A stretch of 64,000 nt of DNA. It comes from Lactococcus sp. dk101 (lineage in GTDB: Bacteria; Bacillota; Bacilli; Lactobacillales; Streptococcaceae). Below the pieces are notes generated by a model that was not told the DNA's origin, ran no database searches, and saw only the letters and a program-made list of their open reading frames with translations. This document shows positions 8,097 to 16,761 of this stretch, one piece after another. The stretch is taken from positions 80,737 through 144,736 of the forward strand of contig NZ_WITI01000001.1 of the NCBI RefSeq assembly GCF_009601055.1, given 5' to 3'. Position 1 is the first letter of the stretch; every line of letters starts with the position of its first letter. Both the position numbers and the translations under genes were made by a program.

Positions 8097-8127
8097 ATTA
8101 TAAAGTATAATAAAGCATTTTTTGCAA
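8097..8127 (-). promoter_or_regulatory. Promoter of the DUF1003 leader transcript
   Basis: TATAAT on the minus strand at 8102-8097, with TTGCAA 19 bp upstream (8122-8127). The spacing is long, so the exact -35 is uncertain. It would give a leader of about 270 nt. Confidence 0.5.
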
Positions 8128-8135
8128 ATAAAATA

Positions 8136-8159
8136 ACTCTAATTCGATAGGATTAGAGT
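8136..8159 (-). terminator. Terminator of the DUF2929 gene
   Basis: ACTCTAAT (8136-8143) pairs with ATTAGAGT (8152-8159), extended by two pairs inward around GATA; T-rich sequence follows on the minus strand. Confidence 0.75.
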
Positions 8160-8190
8160 AACTTTATAATTGTCATTGCTGACAAGAATT

Positions 8191-8373
8191 TTACTTGCTT
8201 TCAGAAGGTTCGATGACAGCAATATTGCTGACCAAGTAAACGAACAAACCGAAAATAAGTGAGACAATAAGCGTCCAAAACACATTGTCAGTAACGCCAG
8301 CAAGTGCTGTCATGATGTAGCCGGCAACTTGTCCGATACAAACTGACCAAAAAAGTGCAACAACAAGTTTCAT
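8191..8373 (-). CDS. Small membrane protein, YjzD/DUF2929 family
   Basis: A 60-residue protein starting MKLVVALFWSVCIGQVAGY, with two membrane helices and a short acidic tail (IEPSESK). The ATG at 8373 is chosen over an upstream in-frame start at 8448 because GGAAAGAGG lies about 8 nt before it and the family is about 60 residues long. YjzD/DUF2929 proteins have no assigned function. It is divergent from dnaE. Confidence 0.8.
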   Translation of the reverse strand: MKLVVALFWSVCIGQVAGYIMTALAGVTDNVFWTLIVSLIFGLFVYLVSNIAVIEPSESK

Positions 8374-8548
8374 TTTTTTGCCTCTTTCCAATAGGTTCTT
8401 CAAAGCCCAAGTATAATACAAAAGCTTGATAATGTCAAGTTTCTTCAAGAGTTAAAAAGCTTAAAACATGTCCGATTATGAAAAAGTACAAAGCCGATTG
8501 AAGCTTGTGAAATCAAGCTTTTAAGCGGTTTTTAAATTGAGACTCATC

Positions 8549-8577
8549 TTGAAAAAAAGTCAAGATTATGCTACAAT
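8549..8577 (+). promoter_or_regulatory. dnaE promoter
   Basis: TTGAAA (8549-8554) and TACAAT (8572-8577) with a 17-bp spacer, about 110 bp before the dnaE start. Confidence 0.65.
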
Positions 8578-8603
8578 AAAAGAACTAATCTCAAGGAGAA
8601 ATC

Positions 8604-8657
8604 ACAGCTTTTTTCTTTGAAAATAAGCTGAAAAGAGACCGAAAACTCTTTTTTTTT
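8604..8657 (+). promoter_or_regulatory. Two hairpins in the dnaE leader, the second terminator-like
   Basis: The first hairpin is CAGCTT...AAGCTG (about 8605-8630). The second is AAAAGAG (8631-8637) paired with CTCTTTT (8646-8652), followed by a run of T. The stem has only two G-C pairs, so it is weak; attenuation is only a possibility. Confidence 0.35.
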
Positions 8658-8686
8658 CGAGAGGACAAAAGTAAGAAAGGAGCCTC

Positions 8687-11600
8687 ATGTTCGCTTTATT
8701 AAACACCAAAACAGAATACAATTTTTTGGACAGTGTTGTTCGTTTGGATGACTATATTGACCTCGCTCAACGTTATGGCTTTCATTGCATTGGGATTTGT
8801 GATCAAGGTAATCTGCACGCTGCCTACCAATTTATCAAAAAAACACAGCAAAAAGGAATGCAAGCAGTCGTTTCAATCGAACTGGCTTTTGAGCTTTTTG
8901 GTTTTCCAATGACCATTGCTTTTGTCGCGAAAAATACAGTGGGTTACAAAAACTTATTGCGGATTTCGACGCTCCACAATCAAGAACAAAGACGGTTTTC
9001 AGACATTCAATCTCATCTTGAGGGGCTTGCCTTAGTCGTTCCAGAAGCTTATAGCGACCTGTCAGCGCTGACAGAGCTATCTCAGCAGTACGAAATTTAC
9101 GTAGGCATTACTCAGCAAACGCGACCAGAGACCGTTTTTCAGTTGCCTACCTTGCCATTCCCATCTGTGCGCTATTTAAGCCGTGCAGACAATGCCACAC
9201 TTGAGGTCTTGCACACGGTGCGGGATGGTGCTACATTTGATGACACAAAAAATTTGGGCACACAGGAGCTCTTGCAAACGGCTGACACTTATGAAAAATA
9301 CTATCAGAAGCATTTTCCACGAGCTTTGGCAAACCTGTCAGCACTGACAAAATCGATTGCTTATTCACTTGATGAGCAGCTCGAATTGCCTCGCTTTGAC
9401 AAAAGTAAAAATCCTGCTGAACAGTTGAAGATGCTTGCCATGCAAGGCTTAGTAGATAAGCATTTGCAAACTGATGCATACGTCAACAGGCTAAATGAGG
9501 AGCTGTCTGTCATTCACCAAATGGGTTTTGACGATTACTTTTTGATCGTTGGTGATTTGCTTCGTTATGCCAGAGAAAATCAGATTTATTGTGGAATGGG
9601 ACGTGGATCCGCAGCGGGATCGCTGGTGGCTTACGTCTTACAAATCACACAGGTTGACCCTGTTAAGAACCATTTGTTCTTTGAACGTTTCCTCAATCCT
9701 GAACGCGTCGCCATGCCCGATATTGATATTGACATGCCTGACGACCGTAGAGGACAGTTACTTGCTTACATGAAACAGCGCTACGGGAGCGTCCATGTGG
9801 CACAAATCGTTACCTTCTCAACTTTTGGGAAAAGACAAGCCCTGCGTGATGCCGGTAAAGCATTTGGCATGACCGAAATGGAGCTTGGACAACTGACGAA
9901 AATGTTGTCTCGCCGTTATGACAGTCTGTCTGCCGAATATGAGAATAACCCTAAATTTAAGGCTGAATTACTAAAAAATCCAAAACTTCACAAGATTTAT
10001 GAGCTGGCAAGACGGATTGAAGGAATGCCAAGACAAACATCTACGCACGCCTCAGGTGTGGTCTTATCAGATGAGTCTCTGGTCAATTACGTGCCATTGA
10101 AGCCATCTGACGACTTAAGCCTGACGCAATATGAGGCACCAGACGTTGAAGCCTTAGGATTGCTCAAAATTGACTTTTTGGGGCTGCGAAATCTGACCTT
10201 GATTTCACAAATGCGTCAATTGGTCCAAGAACAAGAAAAAATAGATGTTGATCCGCTTCAAATCAATCTTGAAGATGAAGCCACTTTGGCATTGTTTAGA
10301 GCTGGAAACACCATGGGGATTTTTCAGTTTGAAAACCCACAAATGCGTCGTTTCTTGCGCAATTTAGCACCGACAAAATTTGACGACATCGTTGATGCAA
10401 CGTCAATTTTCCGTCCCGGGCCAAGCCAATTTATTCCAGAATTCGTGGCCAGACGGCATGGAAAAGAAGCAGTCCCACTCATCGACCCATCAATCGATGA
10501 AATCCTTGGGACTACTTATGGAATCATGATTTATCAAGAGCAAATCATGCAGGTTGCCCAACGTTTTGCAGGATTTTCTCTCGGGAAAGCAGATTTGCTG
10601 CGTCGTGCCATTTCTAAGAAAAAGGGAAATGAATTTGAAAAACTGCGGGAAGAATTTTTAGCAGGAGCCATAAAAGAAGGGCATACTGCCCAACAATCCA
10701 AAAGCATTTATGAATTGATTGAGCGCTTTGCAAACTATGGTTTCAACCGCTCTCACGCTTATGCTTATGCAGCTCTGGCCTTTCAGATTGCTTATTTTAA
10801 AGTTCATCATCAGGCGGCCTTTTACGAAATCCAATTTCAAGACCGCAAACGAGAACTGATGATTGCAGATGCTATCGAAAATGGCCTTCAAATCGAGTCC
10901 CCATCCATCAATCAGATGCCTTATCATGACCGTGTTCGTGCAGGAAAAATATATCTTGGCCTTTCGCACATTCAAAATATTCCACGTGATTTTGCTTTTT
11001 GGATTGTGGAAAATCGTCCCTTTGAGTCTGTCGAGGATTTCATCCGCAAATGTCCTGAAAAATTCCAGAAAGTTGAACTAATAGAGCATCTGATTAAGAT
11101 TGGAGTGTTTGATAAAATGGAAAATAATCGAGGAAAGTTATTAGCAAATGTGGCTAATTTGATTGATTATATCCAAAATATTCAACTTGACTTGTTTATC
11201 AATTCGCCTTTAAAATTCAGTTTTCAAGCCGCTGATGATTTAAGCCAAGCTCAAAAATATGAGCAAGAAAAAACGGCTTTAGGTGTCGGAATAACGCCAC
11301 ACCCATTGCAAAGTTTGGCTCAACACTATGCCGGCCAATTCAGCCCCTTTGCTGACTTAAAGAAAAATCAACGGGCGACAGTTTTGGGCGAAATTCAGTA
11401 TATCCGAACGCATCGGGCAAAAAATGGACAAAATATGGCTTTCTTGACGATTTCAGATAGTCAAAATCAACTGGATATTACGCTGTTTCCTGAATTTTAC
11501 AGAGCCTTTCAAAATCAACTTGAACAAGGAAAATTTTATTTTTTCACTGGAAAAGTGACAGAACGCAATGATAATTTACAGCTAGCTGCTGACAAGATTG

Positions 11601-11821
11601 CTCCGGCAGAGCTGACAGACCGCAAACTTTGGCTGAATTTGACTGACGCAAGTAAAAACACACGGCTCAATCAAATTTTACGGGAATTTCCAGGCAATCA
11701 TCAAGTCATTTTACATTTTGCAGATAAAAAAACGACCACTCAAACCAACATTTACGTGGAAGAAAGTGATCAGTTAATCAAGCGCTTGACAGGTTATGCG
11801 CAGAATATTATTTTTAAATAA
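8687..11821 (+). CDS. dnaE: DNA polymerase III alpha subunit DnaE
   Basis: A 1044-residue DnaE-type replicative polymerase, used in low-GC Gram-positives beside PolC mainly for lagging-strand extension of RNA primers. It begins with a PHP domain (about residues 1-200, somewhat degenerate), has the palm with [21 protein letters not shown]-type catalytic aspartates (near residue 345), the fingers region with [12 protein letters not shown] and [10 protein letters not shown], a helix-hairpin-helix, and an OB fold near residue 880-990 ([23 protein letters not shown]). AAGGAG lies 6 nt before ATG. Two copies of the 14-bp palindrome (9060 and 9336) are coded as LSALT. Confidence 0.95.
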   Translation: MFALLNTKTEYNFLDSVVRLDDYIDLAQRYGFHCIGICDQGNLHAAYQFIKKTQQKGMQAVVSIELAFELFGFPMTIAFVAKNTVGYKNLLRISTLHNQEQRRFSDIQSHLEGLALVVPEAYSDLSALTELSQQYEIYVGITQQTRPETVFQLPTLPFPSVRYLSRADNATLEVLHTVRDGATFDDTKNLGTQELLQTADTYEKYYQKHFPRALANLSALTKSIAYSLDEQLELPRFDKSKNPAEQLKMLAMQGLVDKHLQTDAYVNRLNEELSVIHQMGFDDYFLIVGDLLRYARENQIYCGMGRGSAAGSLVAYVLQITQVDPVKNHLFFERFLNPERVAMPDIDIDMPDDRRGQLLAYMKQRYGSVHVAQIVTFSTFGKRQALRDAGKAFGMTEMELGQLTKMLSRRYDSLSAEYENNPKFKAELLKNPKLHKIYELARRIEGMPRQTSTHASGVVLSDESLVNYVPLKPSDDLSLTQYEAPDVEALGLLKIDFLGLRNLTLISQMRQLVQEQEKIDVDPLQINLEDEATLALFRAGNTMGIFQFENPQMRRFLRNLAPTKFDDIVDATSIFRPGPSQFIPEFVARRHGKEAVPLIDPSIDEILGTTYGIMIYQEQIMQVAQRFAGFSLGKADLLRRAISKKKGNEFEKLREEFLAGAIKEGHTAQQSKSIYELIERFANYGFNRSHAYAYAALAFQIAYFKVHHQAAFYEIQFQDRKRELMIADAIENGLQIESPSINQMPYHDRVRAGKIYLGLSHIQNIPRDFAFWIVENRPFESVEDFIRKCPEKFQKVELIEHLIKIGVFDKMENNRGKLLANVANLIDYIQNIQLDLFINSPLKFSFQAADDLSQAQKYEQEKTALGVGITPHPLQSLAQHYAGQFSPFADLKKNQRATVLGEIQYIRTHRAKNGQNMAFLTISDSQNQLDITLFPEFYRAFQNQLEQGKFYFFTGKVTERNDNLQLAADKIAPAELTDRKLWLNLTDASKNTRLNQILREFPGNHQVILHFADKKTTTQTNIYVEESDQLIKRLTGYAQNIIFK

Positions 11822-11845
11822 AAAACGAGCAAGGCTCGTTTTTTT
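11821..11845. terminator. Bidirectional terminator between dnaE and the hemolysin III gene
   Basis: AAAAACGAGC (11821-11830) pairs with GCTCGTTTTT (11834-11843) around AAG; T and A tracts flank it on both strands. Confidence 0.9.
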
Positions 11846-11846
11846 A

Positions 11847-12497
11847 TTATCCCATAAAGCCATACACAGAAAACCACATCAAAATGGCTGCGATAAGAAC
11901 AAAGATATGCCAAACCACGTGTGCATAGGGGAATTTGTAGTGATAAAAGAGCGCCCCTAAAGAATAAGTCACTCCACCAGCTACCAAAAGCCAAAATTGG
12001 AGTGGCGTAATGGTATTCCACAAAGGATAGATTGCCAATAAAATCATCCACCCCATCAAAATATAAAGCAGGGTCGAAGACTTTGGAACGCTGTTCCAAC
12101 GCGGTAAATAAATGGCAGTCAAGGTAATGCCGACAATGGCACAAGCCCAGATGACTCCAAAAATTGTCCAGCCTAACCAGCCTTTGACAGCCACTAAACA
12201 ATAAGGTGTATAAGTTCCCGCAATCAAGAAGTAAATCCCGCTGTGGTCAAAAACTCGAAAAACTTTTACTGCTTTGGTAAAATGCAAACTATGCGCTAAA
12301 GTCGAAAATAAGAAGAGCAAGATTAAAGATGCCCCATAAATGCTTGCAGAAACAACCTGCATGGCTGAACCACTCGCATTGGCTTTGATTAAAAGTAAAA
12401 CTAAACCAGCAATCGCAAGCCCCAAACCAATCCCATGTGTAATGGAATTGAAGACTTCATTGATGATTAGGTATTTACGAGATTCAATTTTTTCCAT
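11847..12497 (-). CDS. Hemolysin III family (PAQR-like) membrane protein
   Basis: This 216-residue protein has seven predicted TM helices and the hallmark residues of the TrhA/YqfA/HlyIII family within the PAQR superfamily: FNSITHGIGL near the start, STLAHSL and FDHSGIYFLIAGTYTPY in the middle, and the C-terminal histidine pair in FYHYKFPYAHVVWHIFV. The conserved Ser, Asp and three His probably bind a metal at the membrane face. Family members influence membrane energetics or fluidity; hemolytic activity is a historical label. Monocistronic, convergent with dnaE. Confidence 0.9.
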   Translation of the reverse strand: MEKIESRKYLIINEVFNSITHGIGLGLAIAGLVLLLIKANASGSAMQVVSASIYGASLILLFLFSTLAHSLHFTKAVKVFRVFDHSGIYFLIAGTYTPYCLVAVKGWLGWTIFGVIWACAIVGITLTAIYLPRWNSVPKSSTLLYILMGWMILLAIYPLWNTITPLQFWLLVAGGVTYSLGALFYHYKFPYAHVVWHIFVLIAAILMWFSVYGFMG

Positions 12498-12656
12498 AAA
12501 ACCCTCATTCTAAATTGAAACTAATATACTCGAAATTTTCTGTCAGTAATGACGAAAATAAAAAATGATAATAATACATCATTTTGCCTTAAAATATTAA
12601 CTTGGCAAAGAAATTTTAACGAAAACTATCTTTTTTCGTCTTTCCACCTGAAAATT

Positions 12657-12728
12657 TGATATAATATATAATATCATAAATCGTATAGAAAAGGAAATGA
12701 GTTTTTTGACAGAAAGCTAGCTTCTGTC
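12657..12728 (+). promoter_or_regulatory. degV-cluster promoter and leader hairpin
   Basis: An extended -10 (TGATATAAT, 12657-12665) starts a leader of about 115 nt. The leader contains the inverted repeat GACAGAA...TTCTGTC (12708-12714 with 12722-12728) around an AGCTAGC centre, followed by a near copy of the dispersed palindrome. The rest of the 12498-12788 gap shows nothing else that I can name. Confidence 0.55.
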
Positions 12729-12788
12729 AGTACTGATGGATTTTTATTAATCAATTTGTAGTAAGTAGAAACTTAATTTGGAGACATT

Positions 12789-13625
12789 ATGGCAATTAAA
12801 ATTGTGACAGATTCATCAATTACGATTGAACCTAAAATCGTAGATGACCTGGACATTACCATCGTTCCGCTTTCAGTAATGATTGATGGCGTATTATATT
12901 CCGACGCAGATTTGGAATTAGATGAATTCATGGAAAAAATGGCAACTGCCAAAAATTTACCTAAAACGAGTCAACCACCCGTCGGTGTTTTTGCTGAGGT
13001 CTATGATAAATTATCTGAAGAAGCAGATGAAGTGATTTCGATTCACATGACAGATATTTTGTCTGGAACAGTTGAAGCAGCACGTCAGGGAAGTATTTTA
13101 TCAGGAAAAAATGTAACAGTTATTGACTCTGATTTTACTGACCAAGCGCTCAAATTTCAAGTGGTTCAAGCAGCGAAAATGGCAAAAGATGGTGCAAGCA
13201 AAGATGAAATCTTAGCTGCAATCAAGAAAACACGCGAAAATACAGAACTTTATATTGGCTTTTCAACGCTTGAAAACATGGTCAAAGGTGGCCGCGTTAG
13301 CCGTATGACTGGACTTTTTGGAGCGCTCTTGAATGTGAAAGTTATCGGGACACTTAAAGACCATGAATTAGGTACTTTAATTCGTGGGCGTGGTAATAAA
13401 ACCTTTAACCGTTGGCTTGAAGATTTAGCTGCTTCAATCAGTAGCTCAGGTCGTGCCATCAAAGAAATTGGAATTTCACACGTTGAAAGCCTCGAATTTG
13501 CACAAAATGCGAAAGACACCCTGCAAAAATTTGTTGAGAAACCCATTGCTGTTTTGGATACAAATTCGACCATTGCAACGCATACAGGACCTGGTGCGTG
13601 GGCAATCATGATTAGTTATGAATAA
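12789..13625 (+). CDS. DegV family fatty-acid-binding protein
   Basis: A 278-residue DegV/FakB-type protein. The family motifs are present: TDSSITI near the N-terminus, the fatty-acid-contacting PKTSQPP-like stretch (about residue 60), the SGTVEAARQG region, and GGRVSRMTG with the following GALLNVKV. FakB proteins bind a fatty acid and present it to the kinase FakA for entry into phospholipid synthesis; whether this paralogue acts that way is inference. It is the first gene of a tight cluster with a GDSL hydrolase (8-nt overlap), a YpmS-like protein and HU. Confidence 0.85.
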   Translation: MAIKIVTDSSITIEPKIVDDLDITIVPLSVMIDGVLYSDADLELDEFMEKMATAKNLPKTSQPPVGVFAEVYDKLSEEADEVISIHMTDILSGTVEAARQGSILSGKNVTVIDSDFTDQALKFQVVQAAKMAKDGASKDEILAAIKKTRENTELYIGFSTLENMVKGGRVSRMTGLFGALLNVKVIGTLKDHELGTLIRGRGNKTFNRWLEDLAASISSSGRAIKEIGISHVESLEFAQNAKDTLQKFVEKPIAVLDTNSTIATHTGPGAWAIMISYE

Positions 13626-14472
13626 GATGAAAAAAATAGTGATACAAGTTGCTGGCTTCCTGCTGGCAACTTTACTTATATTTACTGCCCTATGGTTTTC
13701 AATTCCTAAAGCAGGAAATTTGCTGACCAATAAGACGGCAAGCATAAAAAATCAGAAAAATATTAAGCTCGTGGCGCTTGGAGACTCCCTAACAGAAGGC
13801 GTCGGCGATACAACAAAGCAAGGAGGATTTGTCCCACTCTTTGCTAAAGCAATCGAAAATTCAGAGCATAATACAATTACTGTAAGCACTCAAAATTTCG
13901 GTAAAGCTGGCGATACAAGCACTCAGATTTACAAGCGAATGACCACGAACACTAAAATTCAAAAGGCCTTGAAAACAGCAGATGTCATCACGCTGACTGT
14001 TGGTGGAAATGATGTCTTGAAAGTTTTTAGAGACAATATCACAGAGATTTCAAACATGAGTGAAAAGGACTTTGAGAAGCCCGCTGAGCTTTATCAAAAA
14101 CAAGTTGAGGAAATATTTGCTCAGATTAGAAAAGTCAATCCCAACGCACAGATTTACGTGCTGGGTATTTATAATCCTTTCTATCTCAACTTTCCAGACA
14201 TTAAAGCATTCCAAAATATCATTGATAACTGGAATGCGGCGACTGAGAAGGTCGTCAAGGCACAGCAGCGGGCCTATTTTGTACCAATCAATGATTTGCT
14301 CTACAAGGGTGCCGATGGACAAGCAGTCGATGCAATTGAGTCCAGCAAGACGTCAACGGATGAAATCGTCAATGAATTACTTTATTCTGGCGACCATTTC
14401 CACCCGAACAATACGGGCTATCAAATCATGGCAGATGCTGTTTTTGAGCGTTATGTCAAAGAAAATCACTAA
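13618..14472 (+). CDS. Secreted or anchored GDSL/SGNH hydrolase (YpmR-like)
   Basis: A 284-residue SGNH-fold hydrolase with one N-terminal TM segment (residues about 6-28) that likely anchors it outside the membrane. All four SGNH blocks are present: GDSLTEG (nucleophile Ser, about residue 57), the glycine in GKAGDTS, VGGNDV, and the catalytic Asp-His in GDHFHPNNTGY. It overlaps degV by 8 nt, suggesting translational coupling, and is followed 18 nt later by the YpmS-like gene, the same order as in related cocci and similar to the ypmR-ypmS pair of Bacillus. The substrate is unknown; a lipid or acyl ester at the cell surface is likely. Confidence 0.85.
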   Translation: MNKMKKIVIQVAGFLLATLLIFTALWFSIPKAGNLLTNKTASIKNQKNIKLVALGDSLTEGVGDTTKQGGFVPLFAKAIENSEHNTITVSTQNFGKAGDTSTQIYKRMTTNTKIQKALKTADVITLTVGGNDVLKVFRDNITEISNMSEKDFEKPAELYQKQVEEIFAQIRKVNPNAQIYVLGIYNPFYLNFPDIKAFQNIIDNWNAATEKVVKAQQRAYFVPINDLLYKGADGQAVDAIESSKTSTDEIVNELLYSGDHFHPNNTGYQIMADAVFERYVKENH

Positions 14473-14490
14473 TCAAAACGGAGCACGTGC

Positions 14491-15171
14491 ATGACCGAAA
14501 ATAATGAAAATATAGAAACTCAAGCAGCAACTCAACCAATCGAAAAAAGAAGCCAGTCAAAAACCCCAAAAATAAAAAAAGAAAAAACAAATAAAAAATT
14601 CTCCATTTGGAAAATCCTCTTTTTGCTTTTACTTGCATTTAACTTAGCAGGCTTGATTTTTGTGGCTGTTCGAGTAACAAGCTTGAGAGATGAAGCCAGC
14701 TTGTCAAAAGTGACATCAACTGTAAAAAGTGGGCAAAAGATTGCCAGCATTTCAAGTACGACAGACAGTCTCAATCAAGTCATTAACAGCTATCTTGACA
14801 AAAATCAAAGCAAAGATTTGACTTATAAATTTTATATCTCTGATCGTTATGCTGTTTTCAATGCAGATTATAAAATTTTGGGGACAAAAGTGCCACTCTA
14901 TATTTATTTTGAGCCGGTAGCCTTATCAGATGGTTCGATTAGCTTGAGTGTGTCGAGTATTTCGGCAGGTACATTGAGTTTGCCGACCTCAGAAGTCTTA
15001 CTCATGGCTAAGTCTTACAAGCTTCCAGCATTTGTTGAAGTCAAAAGTTCAGCCAATCAAATCATTCTTCATCTGAATAAAATCGAGCTTGGCAATGATT
15101 TGTTTGTCAAAGCAAATCAAATTGACCTTCCTTCTGGAAAATTTATTTTTGATTTAATGAAAAAAGATTAA
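14491..15171 (+). CDS. YpmS family membrane-anchored protein (DUF2140)
   Basis: This 226-residue protein has a charged, lysine-rich cytoplasmic N-terminus (about residues 1-42), one TM helix (about 43-63) and an extracytoplasmic domain with the DUF2140 features (LNQVINSYL, YAVFNADYKILGTKVPLYIYFEP, LMAKSYKLPAFVEV). The function is unknown; the constant pairing with the upstream GDSL hydrolase suggests they work together at the cell surface. CGGAGC lies about 7 nt before ATG. Confidence 0.8.
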   Translation: MTENNENIETQAATQPIEKRSQSKTPKIKKEKTNKKFSIWKILFLLLLAFNLAGLIFVAVRVTSLRDEASLSKVTSTVKSGQKIASISSTTDSLNQVINSYLDKNQSKDLTYKFYISDRYAVFNADYKILGTKVPLYIYFEPVALSDGSISLSVSSISAGTLSLPTSEVLLMAKSYKLPAFVEVKSSANQIILHLNKIELGNDLFVKANQIDLPSGKFIFDLMKKD

Positions 15172-15207
15172 AAATCAATAAAAACGGTGTTAAATCGCCA
15201 ATTTAGC

Positions 15208-15236
15208 TTGCAAAGACGGGCAATATTTGATAAAAT
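15208..15236 (+). promoter_or_regulatory. hup promoter
   Basis: TTGCAA (15208-15213) and TAAAAT (15231-15236) with a 17-bp spacer. It gives HU its own transcript independent of the genes upstream. Confidence 0.65.
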
Positions 15237-15285
15237 AAACAGTGCCTAAGTAAAAGGTAAAAAATAAATGGAGGACATTTTTAAA

Positions 15286-15561
15286 ATGGCTAACAAACAA
15301 GATCTTATCGCTGAAGTTGCAGCAAAAACTGGTTTGACTAAAAAAGATTCAGAAAAAGCAGTTAACGCTTTCGGTGAAGCAGTTACAGAATTCCTTGCTA
15401 AAGGTGAAAAAGTACAACTTATTGGTTTTGGTACTTTCGAAACTCGCGCTCGTGCAGCTCGTGAAGGTCGCAACCCTCAAACAGGCGCTGCAATCAAAAT
15501 CGATGCAACAGTAGTTCCTGCATTTAAAGCTGGTAAAGCACTTAAAGACGCAGTTAAATAA
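15286..15561 (+). CDS. hup: HU family DNA-binding protein
   Basis: A 91-residue HU, the standard length. It starts [12 protein letters not shown] at 15286; the ATG six codons earlier is rejected because GGAGGA (about 15271-15276) would then overlap it and because HU homologues start at MANK. The DNA-binding arm signature [21 protein letters not shown] (written as GFGTFE...NPQTG) is intact. It is the nucleoid protein that bends DNA as a dimer. Codon use is strongly biased, as expected for a highly expressed gene. Confidence 0.96.
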   Translation: MANKQDLIAEVAAKTGLTKKDSEKAVNAFGEAVTEFLAKGEKVQLIGFGTFETRARAAREGRNPQTGAAIKIDATVVPAFKAGKALKDAVK

Positions 15562-15581
15562 GAATTAATTATAAAACAGAG

Positions 15582-15612
15582 ACATCGCAAGCCTTGCGGT
15601 GTTTTGTTTTAT
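15582..15612 (+). terminator. hup terminator
   Basis: ACATCGCAAG and CTTGCGGTGT (15582-15602) form a hairpin with one G-U pair, followed by a T-rich tract. Confidence 0.85.
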
Positions 15613-15631
15613 TTCGTCATTACTGCGTCAA

Positions 15632-15659
15632 AAAAAGCTGTCAGTTCTGACAGCTTTTT
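15632..15659. terminator. Bidirectional terminator built on the dispersed palindrome
   Basis: AAAAAGCTGTCAG (15632-15644) pairs with CTGACAGCTTTTT (15647-15659). It serves the minus-strand gene that ends at 15661 and may back up the hup terminator. Confidence 0.85.
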
Positions 15660-15660
15660 C

Positions 15661-15897
15661 TTATGCGTTTTTCTTTTGAAAAAAGTAATTCAATAAGCCA
15701 ATGAGTGACACCACAGCCCAAACACCTTCAAGTGCCACAAAGCCCCATTGTTGAAGATGGAGGGCATCCAGTGCCAAAATGGTTGAACCGATGGCATTGA
15801 GAAACAGATAAATCAGACTGCTGGCTTTCAAAAGCCCGATTTGTGCCAAAATAAAGGCAATCAAAATCAAGGCAGAGCCAAAAACTTGTAGTAACAT
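15661..15897 (-). CDS. Small three-helix membrane protein (CBU_0592-like)
   Basis: A 78-residue protein of three hydrophobic helices (about 2-22, 26-47 and 51-73) with the pattern GSALILIAFILAQ ... LIYLFLNAIGS ... LEGVWAVVSLIGL. This resembles the CBU_0592-type small membrane proteins, for which no function is known. It is shorter than the four-helix SMR (EmrE/Gdx) transporters and lacks their N-terminal glutamate motif. AAGGAG lies 7 nt before ATG. The mRNA leader carries a candidate guanidine-III riboswitch, which would place this gene in guanidine response. Its terminator is the palindrome hairpin right after the stop. Confidence 0.75.
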   Translation of the reverse strand: MLLQVFGSALILIAFILAQIGLLKASSLIYLFLNAIGSTILALDALHLQQWGFVALEGVWAVVSLIGLLNYFFQKKNA

Positions 15898-15917
15898 GAG
15901 TATTCTCCTTAAAATTA

Positions 15918-15955
15918 CGCCGTCGTGCTTACCTGGTACGGTGTTTGTCGTCAGG
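15918..15955 (-). promoter_or_regulatory. Candidate guanidine-III (mini-ykkC) riboswitch
   Basis: Read on the minus strand, the order is CCTG, ACGACAAA, CACCGT, A, CCAGG, an 8-nt loop, ACGGCG. CCTG pairs with CAGG, and CACCGT pairs with ACGGCG (one A-C mismatch), giving an H-type pseudoknot. The blocks CCNGACGA, CCGTACCNGG and ACGGCG and their spacing match the guanidine-III aptamer as known from Thermobifida. The Shine-Dalgarno of the downstream gene starts about 10 nt after the motif, so translational control is plausible. The motif is short, so a covariance search is needed to be certain. Confidence 0.65.
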
Positions 15956-15977
15956 AGAAAATAACTTTTCTGTATCT

Positions 15978-15986
15978 ATTATATCA
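15978..15986 (-). promoter_or_regulatory. Extended -10 promoter of the riboswitch transcript
   Basis: TGATATAAT on the minus strand; no clear -35 box. It places the start point near 15971, a few bases before the riboswitch element. Confidence 0.55.
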
Positions 15987-16019
15987 CATTTTTTAAAATG
16001 CTACTTTTTACTTTTTTAT

Positions 16020-16643
16020 TTACCAATTTAAAGTGCCATAAGCAGCACTTGAAGCATAGTAGTTTGAAGTATAACTTGCTGATATTGAAGCAGAACCTTT
16101 AGCTCCAACCCCAATATTAATACTTCCACTACCTGTGGTAGTTTGAGTTCCAGTCTCATAAAAATCGCCGTTGATACTATAATAAATTCGATTGGCGTTT
16201 TCCAAGTTAAAGTAAATGTTTCCAGTAAATAATTTAGAGACGCCATTGTAAGTTCGATTCATATTAACATTCAATATTTTTACTATTCCATGAAACAGTC
16301 CGCTTTCAGATGTTTGGCAATAGAATAATAATATTGGTTTATAAGTGGCAGTTACTGTAAACTGAATAGACAATGTCCGATAAGTGTTCAAATCTCGTAC
16401 TCTCAAATTGATACCTAGTTGGGTAGCTGCTGCAGATAAAGAAATTCCGTTATCTTTTGCGAATTGAGAAACAATTTGTGTTGAAGTCATACTATCACTA
16501 GGTGTTGCATCTTGATAGATATCTGCTAGTGCAGCATTTTGTGGGATTGTACTTACATCATCGGCATAAACCATGAGTGGTGCTACTGGAGATAGTAGTG
16601 CGATGCTTGTCAGAAGACCAGCAATAATTTTTTGTGTTTTCAT
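16020..16643 (-). CDS. Secreted protein of unknown function
   Basis: This 207-residue protein has a clear signal peptide (MKTQKIIAGLLTSIALL... with likely cleavage after VYA at about residue 27). A short helical part (about residues 50-80, MTSTQIVSQFAKDNGISL) is followed by a beta-rich region and a glycine-serine tail (TTTGSGSINIGVGAKGSASIS) that ends in GTLNW. I do not recognise the family. It has no LPXTG, LysM or transmembrane anchor, so it should be released. It lies 117 bp downstream of an Rgg-type regulator on the same strand and has its own promoter, suggesting that the regulator controls it. Confidence 0.75.
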   Translation of the reverse strand: MKTQKIIAGLLTSIALLSPVAPLMVYADDVSTIPQNAALADIYQDATPSDSMTSTQIVSQFAKDNGISLSAAATQLGINLRVRDLNTYRTLSIQFTVTATYKPILLFYCQTSESGLFHGIVKILNVNMNRTYNGVSKLFTGNIYFNLENANRIYYSINGDFYETGTQTTTGSGSINIGVGAKGSASISASYTSNYYASSAAYGTLNW

Positions 16644-16665
16644 AAGAAATTCCTTTCTGTTTAAG

Positions 16666-16708
16666 AAATGAGAGAGGTCTCATTTGTTTTTTATTTAATT
16701 TAATTATA
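16666..16708 (-). promoter_or_regulatory. Promoter and inverted repeat before the secreted-protein gene
   Basis: On the minus strand TATAAT lies at 16708-16703, with no good -35, as expected of an activator-dependent promoter. Just downstream, AAATGAGA and TCTCATTT (16666-16673 with 16678-16685) form an 8-bp inverted repeat in the 5' UTR. AGAAAGGAA (about 16651-16659) is the ribosome site. A role for the neighbouring Rgg protein is inference. Confidence 0.5.
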
Positions 16709-16727
16709 ATCAATAAAGCATTAGTCA

Positions 16728-16761
16728 TATAAAATAACTCGTTCCTATACAGGAACGAGTT
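16728..16761 (-). terminator. Terminator of the Rgg-type regulator gene
   Basis: AACTCGTTCCT (16736-16746) pairs with AGGAACGAGTT (16751-16761), an 11-bp stem with loop ATAC, overlapping the stop codon; the minus-strand tail is ATTTTATA. Confidence 0.75.
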
